A stretch of DNA of 64,000 nucleotides from Rhizobium sp. (GCA_019739215.1 JAHHDR010000037.1:1-64000), one strand, 5' to 3'. Positions 17,418 to 26,988 are shown, numbered from the stretch's first letter. Notes: generated by a model not told the origin, from the letters alone. Translations and numbers: made by a program.

Positions 17418-19347
17418 ATGAATTTCTTGAAGAATGCGACCATCGCCGCACTGACGCTGTCCTGCGCCATGACCTTCGGCGTGCCGTCCGCCCAGTCTGC
17501 TACGCTCCTGGATTTCCTTCAGGGGAAGAAGTCGAGCAACGAGCGCAAGCCCGCCCGCAACAGCATGTTCGGCGGGTCGCTCGATGATGACGACTATGGC
17601 GCGTTTCCCGAGCCCGCAAAGCCTGCCAAGGCGCTTCCCAAGGTCTCCGCACCGAAGTACTTCACTTACAAGGCGGATCCGCTTCGCCTGATTGCCGTGT
17701 CCAAATTCGCGCCGGCCATGCAGACCGCTTCGGCAGAGACGATCGCGGACCCTGCGGCAACCGGATCGATTTCACCCGGGGCCGCGGATGCTTCGCTGCT
17801 GTCGGATGCGCGCGCGCTGATGGGCGACGTCCGGGTTAAGGCGCCGGCGGACGTCGCTGCGGCGATCGAGAAATTCTACGCTGCCAATGATGGCCTGCTC
17901 TGGGTGGATGGCGACGGCCTCACCGAGAAGGCGCATGTCGCCCTTGCCTATCTTGAGGGTGTCGACGGCGTCGGGCTCGACCCCGCCGACTACAAAGTCG
18001 CCGACCCCACCGATTCGCTTGTCGCAGCCGATGCCGTGACTCGGCAGCGCGAGTTGATGCAGTTCGAAATCGCGCTTTCGGCGAAGATCCTGACCTATGT
18101 CCAGGATACGGTGCGCGGCCGCGTCGACCCGAACCGGATCGCCGAATATTACGACTTCAAGCGGAAGACCGTAAATCTCGACGGCGCGCTGATGGTCATG
18201 CGCGCCAGTCCGGATCTGGCGGCCTATCTTGAGAGCCGCACGCCGATAAACGCCCAGTTCGCGGCGCTCCAGCGGGAATATGTCCGTCTCAAGGCTGCAT
18301 CCGGCGGCGAGGACGCGCGTATCGTGATCGCACCCGGAACCCTGCTCAAGCCTGGCAAAATTGATCCCGAAGTCGCCAATGTGGTTGCGGCGATCGCCAA
18401 GCACGGATCGGATGCGCTCAAGGTCGAGCACTCCGTGACGCTCGCGTCCTATCAGGGCACTGAGGCATACTCGGAAGACATCGTCGATCTCGTGAAGGCG
18501 TTCCAATCCGAAAAGGGACTGAAACCCGATGGCGTCGTCGGTCCGGGAACGATCCGTGTGCTGATGGGCGGCGATGACAACTCGACGAAGCTGCACAAGA
18601 TCAAAGTCGCCATGGAGCAGTTGCGCTGGCTGCCCAAGGACCTCGGCCCGCGCTACGTTTTCATCAACCAGCCCGCATTCTTGGCTTACTATCACAACAA
18701 CAACCAGGAAGAATTCTCGATGAAGGTGGTTGTCGGTTCGCCGCGCAACCAGACCTACTTCTTCCAGGACGAGATCGAACTGGTGGAATTCAATCCGTAT
18801 TGGGGCGTGCCGCGGTCGATCATCGTCAACGAAATGCTGCCGGAACTGCGCGCCGACCCGTCCTATCTCGATCGTCTCGGCTACGAGACCTCGATCAACG
18901 GCCAGCAGGTGTCGTCCAGCAACATCGACTGGCACTCGACTGATTCCGTCGATGTCCGCCAGCCGCCGGGCCGGGGCAATGCCCTGGGCCAACTCAAGAT
19001 CATGTTCCCGAACTCGCATGCCATCTACATGCATGACACGCCGCAGAAGAAGTTCTTCGAGCGCGACATGCGTGCCCTGAGCCATGGCTGCGTGCGCCTG
19101 TCCGACCCCGAAGAAGATGGCAGCGGCGGTGATGAACATGACGGTTCAGGAAGTCGAGGCCCAAATCGCTGGTGGAAGCAACAAGCAGGCCAAGGTGCCC
19201 GAGAGGTTCCCGGTCTATATCTCCTATTTCACGGCCTTCCCGAACAAGGACGGGGTGGTCGAGTATTTCGACGATGTCTACAGTCGCGATTCCTATATGG
19301 ACAAGGCGTTCACGGCCACCGCCAAGGCGAGGTCAGCCGAAAGCTGA
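17418..19347 (+). CDS. L,D-transpeptidase, YcbB-like with peptidoglycan-binding domain (frameshift)
   Basis: A large murein L,D-transpeptidase of about 642 residues. It has a signal peptide (MNFLKNATIAALTLSCAMTFGVPSAQS), a linker, the YcbB-type scaffold region (IEKFYAANDGLLWVDGDG), a peptidoglycan-binding module (VKAFQSEKGLKPDGVVGPGT) and a YkuD catalytic domain ending in HDTPQKKFFERDMRALSHGCVRL with the active Cys. The frame breaks just after SHGCVRLSDP. Dropping one C of the CCCC run at 19106-19109 gives KKMAAAVMNMTVQEVE and the normal C-terminus to 19347. It should form 3-3 cross-links in the periplasm. A strong terminator follows. Confidence 0.88.
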
Positions 19348-19388
19348 TCTGCCCATGTCTTACGGGCTTCAAATGTACCGCTTTGTGT

Positions 19389-19416
19389 GCGGCTCCGGTT
19401 CTCCGGAGCCGCTTTT
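19389..19416 (+). terminator. Intrinsic terminator after L,D-transpeptidase
   Basis: A perfect 10-bp stem GCGGCTCCGG / CCGGAGCCGC with loop TTCT, followed by TTTT, located 41 bp after the transpeptidase stop. Confidence 0.92.
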
Positions 19417-19474
19417 CGTCGTGGTGCATGCATTTAAAAACATAGCCAAATGGCTTTGTGACTTGACTTGCAGC

Positions 19475-19497
19475 ATCGTACGATATTAGGTAGCTAA
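19475..19497. promoter_or_regulatory. Putative ArsR autoregulatory operator
   Basis: Two symmetric elements abut the arsR start codon: the perfect palindrome ATCGTACGAT (19475-19484) and TTAG-GTAG-CTAA (19486-19497). A CTTGAC -35-like hexamer lies just upstream at 19462-19467. The position over the promoter and start would suit autorepression by the ArsR-type product; inference only. Confidence 0.4.
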
Positions 19498-19841
19498 ATG
19501 GACTATGTATTATCCCCCGACTTTCCGAAGTTTTTCGGCGCGCTTGCCGACCCCACGAGGCTCGCCGTTGTCGAGCGTCCTGGTGTCGGGGCCGGCCTCG
19601 GTGTCGGAGCTTTCGGCACCGTTTCGACATGGCCGGGGCCGTCTTTCCTGAAGCACATGAAAGTGCTGGAGGCGGCGGGCGTGGTGGACCAGCGAAAAGG
19701 TGGGACGCGTGCGAACCGTATCGCTTTCGCCTGGGGCAACTCGGTTCGGTCGAGGCCTGGCTTCGCCAGCACCGGACACGGCTGGGGAGCGCCGCCTCGA
19801 CAGACTCGGGACATTTCTTGACCAGGAGGACAGAGACATGA
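19498..19841 (+). CDS. ArsR family transcriptional regulator (multiple frameshifts)
   Basis: Reconstructed winged-helix regulator of about 110 residues. Fragments in all three frames join into one protein: FFGALADPTRLAVVER, then VSGPASVSELSAPF, MAGPSFLKHMKVLEAAGVV, EKVGRVRTVSLSPG, SVEAWLRQHRTR and RLDRLGTF. At least seven single-base insertions are needed (for example one G of GGGG near 19636). No metal-binding cysteine pair is seen, so it is the non-metal type usually paired with an SRPBCC protein. If read to the TGA at 19839-19841 it overlaps the next start codon as ATGA. The exact C-terminus is uncertain. Confidence 0.7.
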
Positions 19842-20311
19842 CCACACAGGTTCATCACGACAGCTTTCACCATCGAGCGGGTCTATCCGCATTGCCGCGC
19901 CCATGTCTGGGGCAGCCTGGAGCGTGCCGGAGAAGAAGGCCGCCTGGCTCGGCAGCCGGCCGATCGAGATGGATTTTCGCCCGGGTGGCGCCGAACGAAT
20001 TGGCTTCAGCAACGAAATGGGCGACCATCTGAACCAAACGCGCTACTTTCGAGATTCCGCGACGAGGAGCTGATCGTTCTTGCCTATTCCATGGCGATGA
20101 ACGGTCTGGTCCACTCGACCTCGCTGACCCACGGTGGACATTTGCGGACGAGGGGCGGCGGCACGCGGCTGCGCTATACCGAGCAGATGTGGCGTGTTGC
20201 CGAACAGTGACGGCGCCCCTGGCCGGACGCACGGATGGGGCGTGCTGCTCGACGGGCCTTGGCACCTATCTCGAAGCGGATACGGCAGCGACGGCCGGGT
20301 CTGTCCGATAA
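19838..20311 (+). CDS. SRPBCC domain protein, AHSA1-like (multiple frameshifts)
   Basis: Reconstructed protein of about 155 residues of the START/Bet v1-like (SRPBCC, AHSA1) superfamily. Joined fragments read MTTQVHHDSF, TIERVYPHCRAHVW, AWSVPEKKAAWLGSRPIEMD, FRPGGAERIGFSNEMGDHLN, LIVLAYSMAMNGLVHSTSLT, GGTRLRYTEQM and HGWGVLLDGLGTYLEAD. The two-gene arrangement ArsR-SRPBCC is common in alphaproteobacteria. The protein should bind a hydrophobic ligand in its cavity; identity unknown. At least five single-base insertions must be removed. It ends six bases from the convergent gph stop. Confidence 0.7.
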
Positions 20312-20317
20312 TCCGGA

Positions 20318-20996
20318 TCAGCGAAGCAGGCTCAGGGACCAGGTCCGGCGTCAATTCGTCGAAATGGCCGATGATAACCGTCGGAGCGAGGGTCTGAATC
20401 GGCACATCCGAATACCCAAAAGGCACGCCGATCGACGGCACGCCGGCATTGGCCGCGACCTTCAGATCGTTTCAGGCTGTCGCCGACCATCACCGTGCGC
20501 GCAAATGTCGCCGCCCGCAAGGTGCATGGTGCCGGTGAGATGCGCGGGATCGGGCTTGCGAACGGCAAATGTGTCGCCGCCGGTGATGGCTGCGAAATAT
20601 CCTGTCAGGCCCAGGCCCCTCGATCAGCGGGCGTGCCAGGCCCTCCATCTTGTTGGTGCAGACAGCCATGAGCATGCCGGCTTCGCGCAGCCTGTCGAGC
20701 GATTCGACGAGGCCGGGGGTAGGGACGGCCTCTCACCCGGCATTCCGGAGAGATAGTGCTTAATGAACCGTTCGAGCATTGCCGGGAACTCGCTCTCGTC
20801 GAGAGGATTGCCCCGCAGCCGGAAGGCACTTTCGATCATGGCGCGTGCGCCGTGCCCGACAAGATGCGTGAGATCGTCATAGCCCACCGGTGCGAGACCG
20901 TGGGCTGCGATCGTGTGGTTGAGGCTTGCGACGAGATCGGGGGCGGTGTCGATCAGCGTGCCGTCGAGGTCGAATATGACGAGGGGGGGCTGGCAA
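20318..20996 (-). CDS. gph: Phosphoglycolate phosphatase (HAD family; multiple frameshifts)
   Basis: HAD-superfamily phosphatase that clears 2-phosphoglycolate. N-terminal PLVIFDLDGTLIDTAPDLV carries the nucleophile Asp; MLMAVCTNKMEGLARPLIEG, ITGGDTFAVRKPDP and MVGDSLNDLKVAANAGVPS give motifs II-IV, spread over three frames. Several +1 indels must be removed, for instance one C of CCC before the last six codons, which gives the ending DLVLSLLR with the stop at 20318. The start is uncertain: no ATG is available, and a TTG at 20996 becomes in frame if the C7 run (plus-strand G7) has one base too many. Divergent from rpiA. Confidence 0.8.
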
Positions 20997-21162
20997 ATTT
21001 GTCTCCAGGGAAGCTGCCGTATCCGGGTAATGCAGTGATCCGGCCGTGGCAACCGCGCGTGTGCGGATTTCGGGGCGAATTCCCGCAATTAGAGCTTTTG
21101 TTTGACGGGTGGACGCGTGTAGATACGTCATCCATTCGAAAACAGCAGGGAGTTGCTGGTGC

Positions 21163-21867
21163 ATGGATGCCCGGCAGATGAAGATCGAGGGCCGCAGCCG
21201 AGGCGCTCAAGCATGTCGAGGACGGCATGCGGCTGGGGATCGGGACCGGCTCCACCGCCGAGGAATTCGTTCGCCTGCTCGCGGAAAAAAGTCGCCGAGG
21301 GGCTGAAGGTCAGGGGCGTGCCGACGTCTGAGCGCACGGCGCGGCTGTGCCTTGAGCTGGGCGTTCCGCTGAATTCGCTTTGAGGAATTGCCCGAACTTG
21401 ACCTGACGATCGACGGCGCCGACGAGGTGGATGCCGAACTCAGGCTGATCAAGGGCGGGGGTGGGGCGCTGCTGCGGGAGAAGATCGTTGCCGCCGCGTC
21501 TCGTCGCATGATCGTCATTGCCGACGAAACCAAGGTTGTGGAGACCCTCGGCAAGTACCCGCTGCCGATCGAGGTCAACCCGTTCGGGCTGGCGTCAACG
21601 CGGCTCGCGATCGAGAGGGCCGCCGCCGAACTTGGCCTGAAAGGTGATATCGTACAGCGGCCGCAGAATGGTTCGCCATACCGCACCGATGGCGGGCATT
21701 TCATCCTCGATGCTTCTTTTGGCCTCATTCCTGATGCAGACGCTTTGGCAAAAGCGCTCAACACCATACCCGGTGTGGTCGAGCATGGGCTTTTCATCAA
21801 TCTGGCTTCCCTCGCGATCATTGCCGGACCGGCAGGTCTGCGGACGCTGCCAGCACAAGTCAAATAG
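21163..21867 (+). CDS. rpiA: Ribose-5-phosphate isomerase A (three frameshifts)
   Basis: Pentose-phosphate enzyme interconverting ribose-5-P and ribulose-5-P. Removing three inserted bases gives 233 residues: one G of GGG near 21190, one A of AAAAAA near 21288, and one T of TTT near 21380. The product reads MDARQMKIEAAAEALKHVEDG, LGIGTGSTAEEFVRLLAEK, VPTSERTARLCLELGVPLNS, LDLTIDGADEVDAELRLIKGGGGALLREK and so on. The GTGST phosphate loop and DGADE, KGGGGALLREK catalytic blocks are intact. AGGGAG precedes the ATG. An essential or near-essential housekeeping gene, so the frameshifts are probably sequence errors. Confidence 0.9.
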
Positions 21868-21881
21868 GAGACGGACACAAG

Positions 21882-22412
21882 ATGATGCAGTTTTCGACAC
21901 TCGGCCGGCTGGCCGCGACGGCCATCGTTGTTGCGGGCCTCGGCGCTGGCAGCGCACACGCGGACGATCCCAGCCCCGAGCATATCAAGGCTGCGCGTGC
22001 CACGATCGCGGCGGTCGGCGCAACAGTGAACTTCGATACGATCCTGCCGACCATCGCTGGTCAGATCAAGCAGCAGTTGATCCAGGCAACGCCGAATTTC
22101 GAGGCGGTGATTACCGATATCGTCGACACCAAGGCGATCGAGATCGCTGCGCGCCGCGCCGATCTCGAGCAGGAAGCAGCCAAGGTCTACGCAGCGAGCT
22201 TCACCCAGGAGGAGCTTTCGGCCATTACCGCATTCTACACATCCCCGGCCGGCATGAAGCTCCTTGAAAACGGTCCCATCGCCCAGCGGGAACTCGCCAA
22301 GGCCGCGGACATCTGGGCGACCGGCATTTCCCGTGACCTGAGCAAGGCCGCGACGGATGCGATCAACGCCAAGCTCGCCGCCGAAGATAGCACCGCAGCA
22401 CCTCAGCAGTAA
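21882..22412 (+). CDS. Exported DUF2059 protein
   Basis: A 176-residue periplasmic protein: signal peptide MMQFSTLGRLAATAIVVAGLGAGSAHA, then a helical DUF2059 domain recognisable by YAASFTQEELSAITAFYTSP and GMKLLENGP. AGGAG lies ten bases before the ATG. It lies 14 bp after rpiA and before gor, a common rhizobial order; function unknown. An intrinsic terminator follows. Confidence 0.88.
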   Translation: MMQFSTLGRLAATAIVVAGLGAGSAHADDPSPEHIKAARATIAAVGATVNFDTILPTIAGQIKQQLIQATPNFEAVITDIVDTKAIEIAARRADLEQEAAKVYAASFTQEELSAITAFYTSPAGMKLLENGPIAQRELAKAADIWATGISRDLSKAATDAINAKLAAEDSTAAPQQ

Positions 22413-22435
22413 GGCTGACTGCCGATCGATCCTGC

Positions 22436-22458
22436 AAGCCCGCCGCCCGGCGGGCTTT
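22436..22458 (+). terminator. Intrinsic terminator after DUF2059 gene
   Basis: Stem AAGCCCGCCG / CGGCGGGCTT (10 bp) with a two-base CC core, followed by TCTTTT. It separates the rpiA-DUF2059 unit from gor. Confidence 0.85.
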
Positions 22459-22512
22459 CTTTTGGTCTCGCTGGCCATATCTAACCGACATCAGACGCAG
22501 TGCGAGGTTTTC

Positions 22513-23901
22513 ATGTCCGAATTCGATTTCGACCTCTTCGTTATTGGCGGCGGCTCCGGCGGTGTACGGGCAGGGCGGGTGGCGGCGTCACTCGGCAAGC
22601 GGGTCGGCATCGCGGAAGAATACCGTTTCGGCGGCACCTGCGTCATTCGCGGCTGCGTGCCGAAGAAGCTCTTCGTCTATGCGTCGCAATATGCCGAGCA
22701 TTTCGAAGATGCGAGCGGCTTCGGCTGGTCGGTCGGCGAGAGCCGGTTCGACTGGCGCAAGCTGATCGAGGCCAAGGACAAGGAGATCACCCGGCTCGAG
22801 GGTCTCTACCGAAAAGGGCTCGAAAACAACCATGCGACGATCTACGAGAGCCGCGCCGTGCTTGTCGACGGCCACACCGTCCGGATCGTCAAGACCGGGC
22901 AGTTGGTTACAGCGGAGCGCATCGTCATTGCCACCGGCGCCTCGCCGGCCGAACATCCGGCGCTGCCAGGCCATGAGCACACCATCACATCCAACGAGGC
23001 GTTTCACCTCGAGAGTCTGCCCAAGGCCATCCTTGTTGCGGGCGGGGGCTACATCGCCGTCGAATTCGCCAACATCTTCCACGGACTGGGTGTGGAGACC
23101 ACCCTGATCTACCGCGGCAAGGAGGTGCTGTCGCGCTTTGACGGCGACATGCGGCGCGGGCTGCACAAAGCCATGGAAGAGAAGGGCATCCGGATCCTCT
23201 GCGAAGACATCTTCGAGAAGATCGAGAAACGTCCCGACGGCCGGCTTGTCGCGGAGACGATGAAGGGCGAGACGCTGGTTGCCGACCAGGTCATGCTGGC
23301 ATTGGGCCGCCGGCCGAACACGCAGGACCTGGGACTCGAGTCTGCGGGCATCGCGCTTGACGAGAAGGGGGCGGTAAAGGTCGATGCTTATTCCCGTACC
23401 AGCGTCGCGAGCGTGTTCGCATTGGGCGATGTGACGGACCGGGTGCAACTGACGCCGGTCGCCATCCATGAGGCCATGTGCTTCATCGAGACCGAATACC
23501 GGGACAATCCAACATCGCCCGATCACGATCTCATCCCGACGGCGGTCTTTTCGCAGCCCGAGATTGGCACCGTGGGCCTGAGTGAGGAAGCCGCGGCGAA
23601 GCAGTTCAGCGAAATCGAGGTCTACCGCGCCGAATTCCGGACGATGAAGGCAACGCTTTCGGGGCGGGCCGAGAAGATGATCATGAAGCTCATCGTCAAT
23701 GCAGCTGACCGCAAGGTTGTCGGAGCGCATATCCTCGGACACGATGCCGGCGAGATGGCGCAATTGCTCGGCATTTCTCTCAAGGCTGGCTGCACCAAGG
23801 ACGATTTCGATCGAACGATGGCGGTGCATCCGACGGCAGCGGAGGAACTGGTCACCATGTATGCGCCGAGCTATCGCGTCAGGGATGGCGAGCGGGTCTG
23901 A
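22513..23901 (+). CDS. gor: Glutathione-disulfide reductase
   Basis: A 462-residue FAD-dependent reductase that regenerates glutathione with NADPH. Residues 8-15 form the FAD-binding GGGSGG loop; the redox-active disulfide is in GGTCVIRGCVPKKLFVY; the NADPH Rossmann loop is VAGGGYIAVEFA; the C-terminal catalytic His lies in TMAVHPTAAEELVTMY. All key residues are present. The start at 22513 gives the normal N-terminus MSEFDFDLFVIGGG. It ends two bases from the stop of the convergent LysR gene. Confidence 0.96.
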   Translation: MSEFDFDLFVIGGGSGGVRAGRVAASLGKRVGIAEEYRFGGTCVIRGCVPKKLFVYASQYAEHFEDASGFGWSVGESRFDWRKLIEAKDKEITRLEGLYRKGLENNHATIYESRAVLVDGHTVRIVKTGQLVTAERIVIATGASPAEHPALPGHEHTITSNEAFHLESLPKAILVAGGGYIAVEFANIFHGLGVETTLIYRGKEVLSRFDGDMRRGLHKAMEEKGIRILCEDIFEKIEKRPDGRLVAETMKGETLVADQVMLALGRRPNTQDLGLESAGIALDEKGAVKVDAYSRTSVASVFALGDVTDRVQLTPVAIHEAMCFIETEYRDNPTSPDHDLIPTAVFSQPEIGTVGLSEEAAAKQFSEIEVYRAEFRTMKATLSGRAEKMIMKLIVNAADRKVVGAHILGHDAGEMAQLLGISLKAGCTKDDFDRTMAVHPTAAEELVTMYAPSYRVRDGERV

Positions 23902-23903
23902 AT

Positions 23904-24761
23904 TCAGGCGCCTGCGTTGGCCTCGCATCGCCTGAGAATGTCCGCGAGCCTGTCGATGACCTTGCGAACCTCGGGTCGCTTGCGATCGTCGTCATTGGCT
24001 ACGATCCAGAGCGGATGGGTGAGTCCATCGATGATGTCGCCTACGCGCATCAAGGTGGCGTCGGCATCCCCGACGAGGACCGGAAGGACGCCGGTCCCCG
24101 CTCCGTTTCGGATCAGGCGCAGCAGCAGTTCCGGCCCTCCTGTCCAGGTGTAGATGCTTCCCTCATGGTTCTCGAACGCCCACCGGTCCGAGGGTGTCCG
24201 TGACATCTCCGTGCCTATCGAAATCCAGCGGTCCATGGCTGCAGGCTCAATTGTCGTCGCGCGGTAGGCGGCATAGGCAATCGTGATCGAGCGCTTTGCT
24301 GCGAGGTTCCCGCCCCTGGGGCGCTCGGGCAGGATCGCGACGTCGACATCGCGAAAGGTCATGTCGGTGTTGTGGTCCAGGGTCTTGCAGCAATAGCGGA
24401 ACTGGTCATCAATGCCGCGAAGTTCGCCGGCATGGTCGGCGATGAGCCCCGCGACCCAGGAATCACCCGCGATCGACACGATCGGCCAGCCGAAGGCATC
24501 CTTGTGCCAGTCGGCGATGAAATCGGCTGCGTTGCGCATGGACCTGACGTGTTGAACCAGGATGTTGCCATCGTGGGCGAGCCGGTAGCCCTGCTGGCTA
24601 CGGACGAAGAGCGACCGGCCGAGCCGGCGTTCCAGCGCCAGCATGCGCCGGCCGATCGTCGGCGCGCTGATGTCGGTCAGCGTTGCCGCACCGGCCAGTC
24701 CGCCCTGTTCGGCGACGTGCAGGAAGAGCCTGAGATCGTCCCAATCCGTGTCCATCTGCAA
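23904..24761 (-). CDS. LysR family transcriptional regulator
   Basis: A 285-residue regulator with an N-terminal winged helix (WDDLRLFLHVAEQGGLAGAAT, ISAPTIGRRMLALERRLGRSLF) and a C-terminal ligand-binding region. LysR proteins usually activate a divergent gene; the divergent neighbour here is a small ORF at 24885 that I cannot name. Alternative start two codons inside. The effector is unknown. Confidence 0.85.
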   Translation of the reverse strand: MQMDTDWDDLRLFLHVAEQGGLAGAATLTDISAPTIGRRMLALERRLGRSLFVRSQQGYRLAHDGNILVQHVRSMRNAADFIADWHKDAFGWPIVSIAGDSWVAGLIADHAGELRGIDDQFRYCCKTLDHNTDMTFRDVDVAILPERPRGGNLAAKRSITIAYAAYRATTIEPAAMDRWISIGTEMSRTPSDRWAFENHEGSIYTWTGGPELLLRLIRNGAGTGVLPVLVGDADATLMRVGDIIDGLTHPLWIVANDDDRKRPEVRKVIDRLADILRRCEANAGA

Positions 24762-24884
24762 TTTCTAGCGTGAAATCGCGGGGGATCAATCGTTCAGAGA
24801 TGAAAGACACCTTTCATGTCCGCGTCTACGAACGCGCCTCGATACCCATTAGCTCTCCCTCATACCGAAACGAAGGAGCAGCCG

Positions 24885-25112
24885 ATGTCGATCGAATGGT
24901 TCACGCTCATCTCAACCGCGCACCGCCAGGGGCAGCGACGGGACCCGCTTGAGGATCCTCTGGAGGGTCCGGACTGGCAGGGGCTCGGCTGGGCAGCCCA
25001 GGCGTTTGCCGCGCTTCTCGGTCGTGGTGCGGTTTCGGCGATGCCTCAAAAGTACCGCAAACCGGTCCTAGGAAAGTCAGGCCCTGTCGTTGAAGAGAGG
25101 GTTTGTGTTTGA
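24885..25112 (+). CDS. Small hypothetical protein
   Basis: A 75-codon ORF beginning MSIEWFTLISTAHRQGQR, with a strong ribosome-binding site AAGGAG six bases upstream of the ATG. No signal or membrane segment; charged and aromatic N-terminus, basic C-terminus. I do not recognise it. It is divergent from the LysR gene and could be its target. The strong SD is the main support; coding status is not certain. Confidence 0.45.
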   Translation: MSIEWFTLISTAHRQGQRRDPLEDPLEGPDWQGLGWAAQAFAALLGRGAVSAMPQKYRKPVLGKSGPVVEERVCV

Positions 25113-25222
25113 ATGGAATTCTGGTATTTTAGGTAATGCGAATGTTTGGCGACGCGACGTCGCCAAGGAGGAGAAGCGTTCGTGCGCGTGCCTGCGTTTT
25201 TGATCCGGATGGAGGAAGAAAC

Positions 25223-25393
25223 ATGATCACGCAATCCAAGACCGAGACCATTGCCGGTCCTGAAGGCTGGGCCGGCATCGACGACCGGCAACTTGAGACC
25301 CAGCGCAGTGGCGGCGGATTTCTGACGTTGCTGATGTTCCCGCTCATCGCGCTGGCGGCACTTGCCTACGCCGCCGCCGAACTGGCGAAATAG
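25223..25393 (+). CDS. Small single-pass membrane protein
   Basis: A 56-residue ORF (start MITQSKTETIAGPEGWAG) with a hydrophilic N-terminal half and one C-terminal membrane helix, FLTLLMFPLIALAALAYAAA. GGAGGAAGAAAC precedes the ATG, a good ribosome-binding site. It lies 170 bp before the DAHP synthase gene. Family unknown to me. Confidence 0.55.
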   Translation: MITQSKTETIAGPEGWAGIDDRQLETQRSGGGFLTLLMFPLIALAALAYAAAELAK

Positions 25394-25470
25394 AAGCGGT
25401 TTGCCGACCGCAGTGGCAGGCGTGAACGTTCCGCCGCCGGCGCTTTCGGGCTGCTGGCGGCCGAAGAGAT

Positions 25471-25498
25471 TTGCATTCTCGCTCCTAATGTATATATA
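25471..25498 (+). promoter_or_regulatory. Candidate promoter of DAHP synthase gene
   Basis: TTGCAT (25471-25476), a 16-bp spacer and TATATA (25493-25498), about 65 bp before the start codon, in the only AT-rich patch of this spacer. Confidence 0.4.
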
Positions 25499-25562
25499 GC
25501 CGCCAACCCTGCCGAAAGCGGGGTGCGACGGAACACGCCCATATACTGAACAGGTGAGCAAG

Positions 25563-26936
25563 ATGGCACAGAATTGGAACCCGACAAGCTGGAGGAATAA
25601 GCCCATTCAGCAGGTTCCGGACTATCCGGACATGGCCGCACTCGACGCCACGGAAGCCCGTCTTGCCAAGTTTCCACCGCTGGTATTTGCAGGTGAGGCG
25701 CGGCGTCTGAAGGCCTCGCTCGCCAAGGTTTCCGAAGGCCAGGGTTTCCTGCTACAGGGCGGCGATTGTGCCGAGAGCTTCGCCGAGCATGGCGCCGACA
25801 CCATCCGCGACTTCTTCCGCGCCTTCCTGCAGATGGCCGTGGTGCTGACTTTTGGCGCCCAGCAGCCCGTGGTCAAGGTCGGCCGCATCGCCGGCCAGTT
25901 TGCCAAGCCGCGGTCGTCGAACATCGAGAAGAAGGGTGACGTCGAGCTTCCGAGCTATCGCGGCGACATCATCAACGGCATCGAATTCACGCCCGAGGCC
26001 CGCATCCCGGACCCCGAACGCCAGATCATGGCCTACCGCCAGTCTGCGGCGACGCTCAACCTTCTGCGGGCCTTCGCGATGGGCGGCTATGCCAATCTCG
26101 ACAACGTCCACAAGTGGATGCTCGGGTTCATCAAGGACAGCCCTCAGGCAGAGCGCTACCGAAAGCTCGCCGACCGCATTTCCGAAACCATGGATTTCAT
26201 GGCGGCGATCGGGATCACCTCGGAGAACAATCCGTCGCTGCGCGAGACCGATTTCTTCACCAGCCACGAGGCCCTGCTTCTGGGATACGAGCAGGCCTTC
26301 ACCCGCGTCGATTCGACCTCGGGCGACTGGTATGCGACCTCGGGTCACATGATCTGGATCGGCGACCGCACGCGCCAGCCCGACCATGCACATATCGAAT
26401 ATTGCCGCGGCATCAAGAACCCGATCGGCCTGAAATGCGGCCCGTCTCTGACGGCCGATGGCCTGCTCGAACTGATCGACATCCTCAATCCGGCCAACGA
26501 AGCCGGACGCCTGACGCTGATCTGCCGCTTCGGCCATGACAAAGTTGCCGAGCATCTGCCGCGCCTGATCCGCGCTGTCGAGCGCGAAGGTCGCAAGGTC
26601 GTCTGGTCCTGCGATCCGATGCATGGCAACACGATCACGCTCAACAACTACAAGACCCGGCCCTTCGACCGGATCCTGACCGAGGTGGAGAACTTCTTCG
26701 CGATCCACCATTCCGAAGGCAGCCATCCCGGCGGCATCCACATCGAGATGACCGGCAACGACGTGACCGAATGCACCGGCGGCGCCCGGGCGCTGTCGGC
26801 CGACGACCTGCAGGACCGTTACCACACCCATTGCGACCCGCGGCTCAATGCCGACCAGGCGCTGGAACTGGCCTTCCTGCTGGCCGAAAAGCTCAAGGCC
26901 GGCCGCGACGAGCAGAAGCTCGCCGTCAACGCCTGA
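25563..26936 (+). CDS. Class II 3-deoxy-7-phosphoheptulonate (DAHP) synthase
   Basis: A 457-residue plant-type (class II) DAHP synthase, which condenses phosphoenolpyruvate and erythrose-4-phosphate in the first step of the shikimate pathway. GFLLQGGDCAESF supplies the metal-binding Cys; PVVKVGRIAGQFAKPRS, SHEALLLGYEQAFTR, PIGLKCGPS, WSCDPMHGNT and GGIHIEMTG are the expected active-site blocks. The frame also opens at a GTG three codons upstream; I prefer the ATG at 25563 (MAQNWNPTSW) with AGGTGA six bases before it. A terminator follows. Confidence 0.95.
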   Translation: MAQNWNPTSWRNKPIQQVPDYPDMAALDATEARLAKFPPLVFAGEARRLKASLAKVSEGQGFLLQGGDCAESFAEHGADTIRDFFRAFLQMAVVLTFGAQQPVVKVGRIAGQFAKPRSSNIEKKGDVELPSYRGDIINGIEFTPEARIPDPERQIMAYRQSAATLNLLRAFAMGGYANLDNVHKWMLGFIKDSPQAERYRKLADRISETMDFMAAIGITSENNPSLRETDFFTSHEALLLGYEQAFTRVDSTSGDWYATSGHMIWIGDRTRQPDHAHIEYCRGIKNPIGLKCGPSLTADGLLELIDILNPANEAGRLTLICRFGHDKVAEHLPRLIRAVEREGRKVVWSCDPMHGNTITLNNYKTRPFDRILTEVENFFAIHHSEGSHPGGIHIEMTGNDVTECTGGARALSADDLQDRYHTHCDPRLNADQALELAFLLAEKLKAGRDEQKLAVNA

Positions 26937-26959
26937 AGGCGGATACCAAGCAAATAATG

Positions 26960-26988
26960 AAGGGGCGTCTTCAGGGGCGCCCCTTTTT
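26960..26988 (+). terminator. Intrinsic terminator after DAHP synthase gene
   Basis: Stem AAGGGGCG / CGCCCCTT with a ten-base loop followed by TTT, 24 bp after the stop codon. Confidence 0.88.

Noticed and set aside
17772..19139. A 455-codon minus-strand frame over the L,D-transpeptidase
   Set aside because: Shadow frame of a well-supported gene with signal peptide, PG-binding and YkuD motifs.
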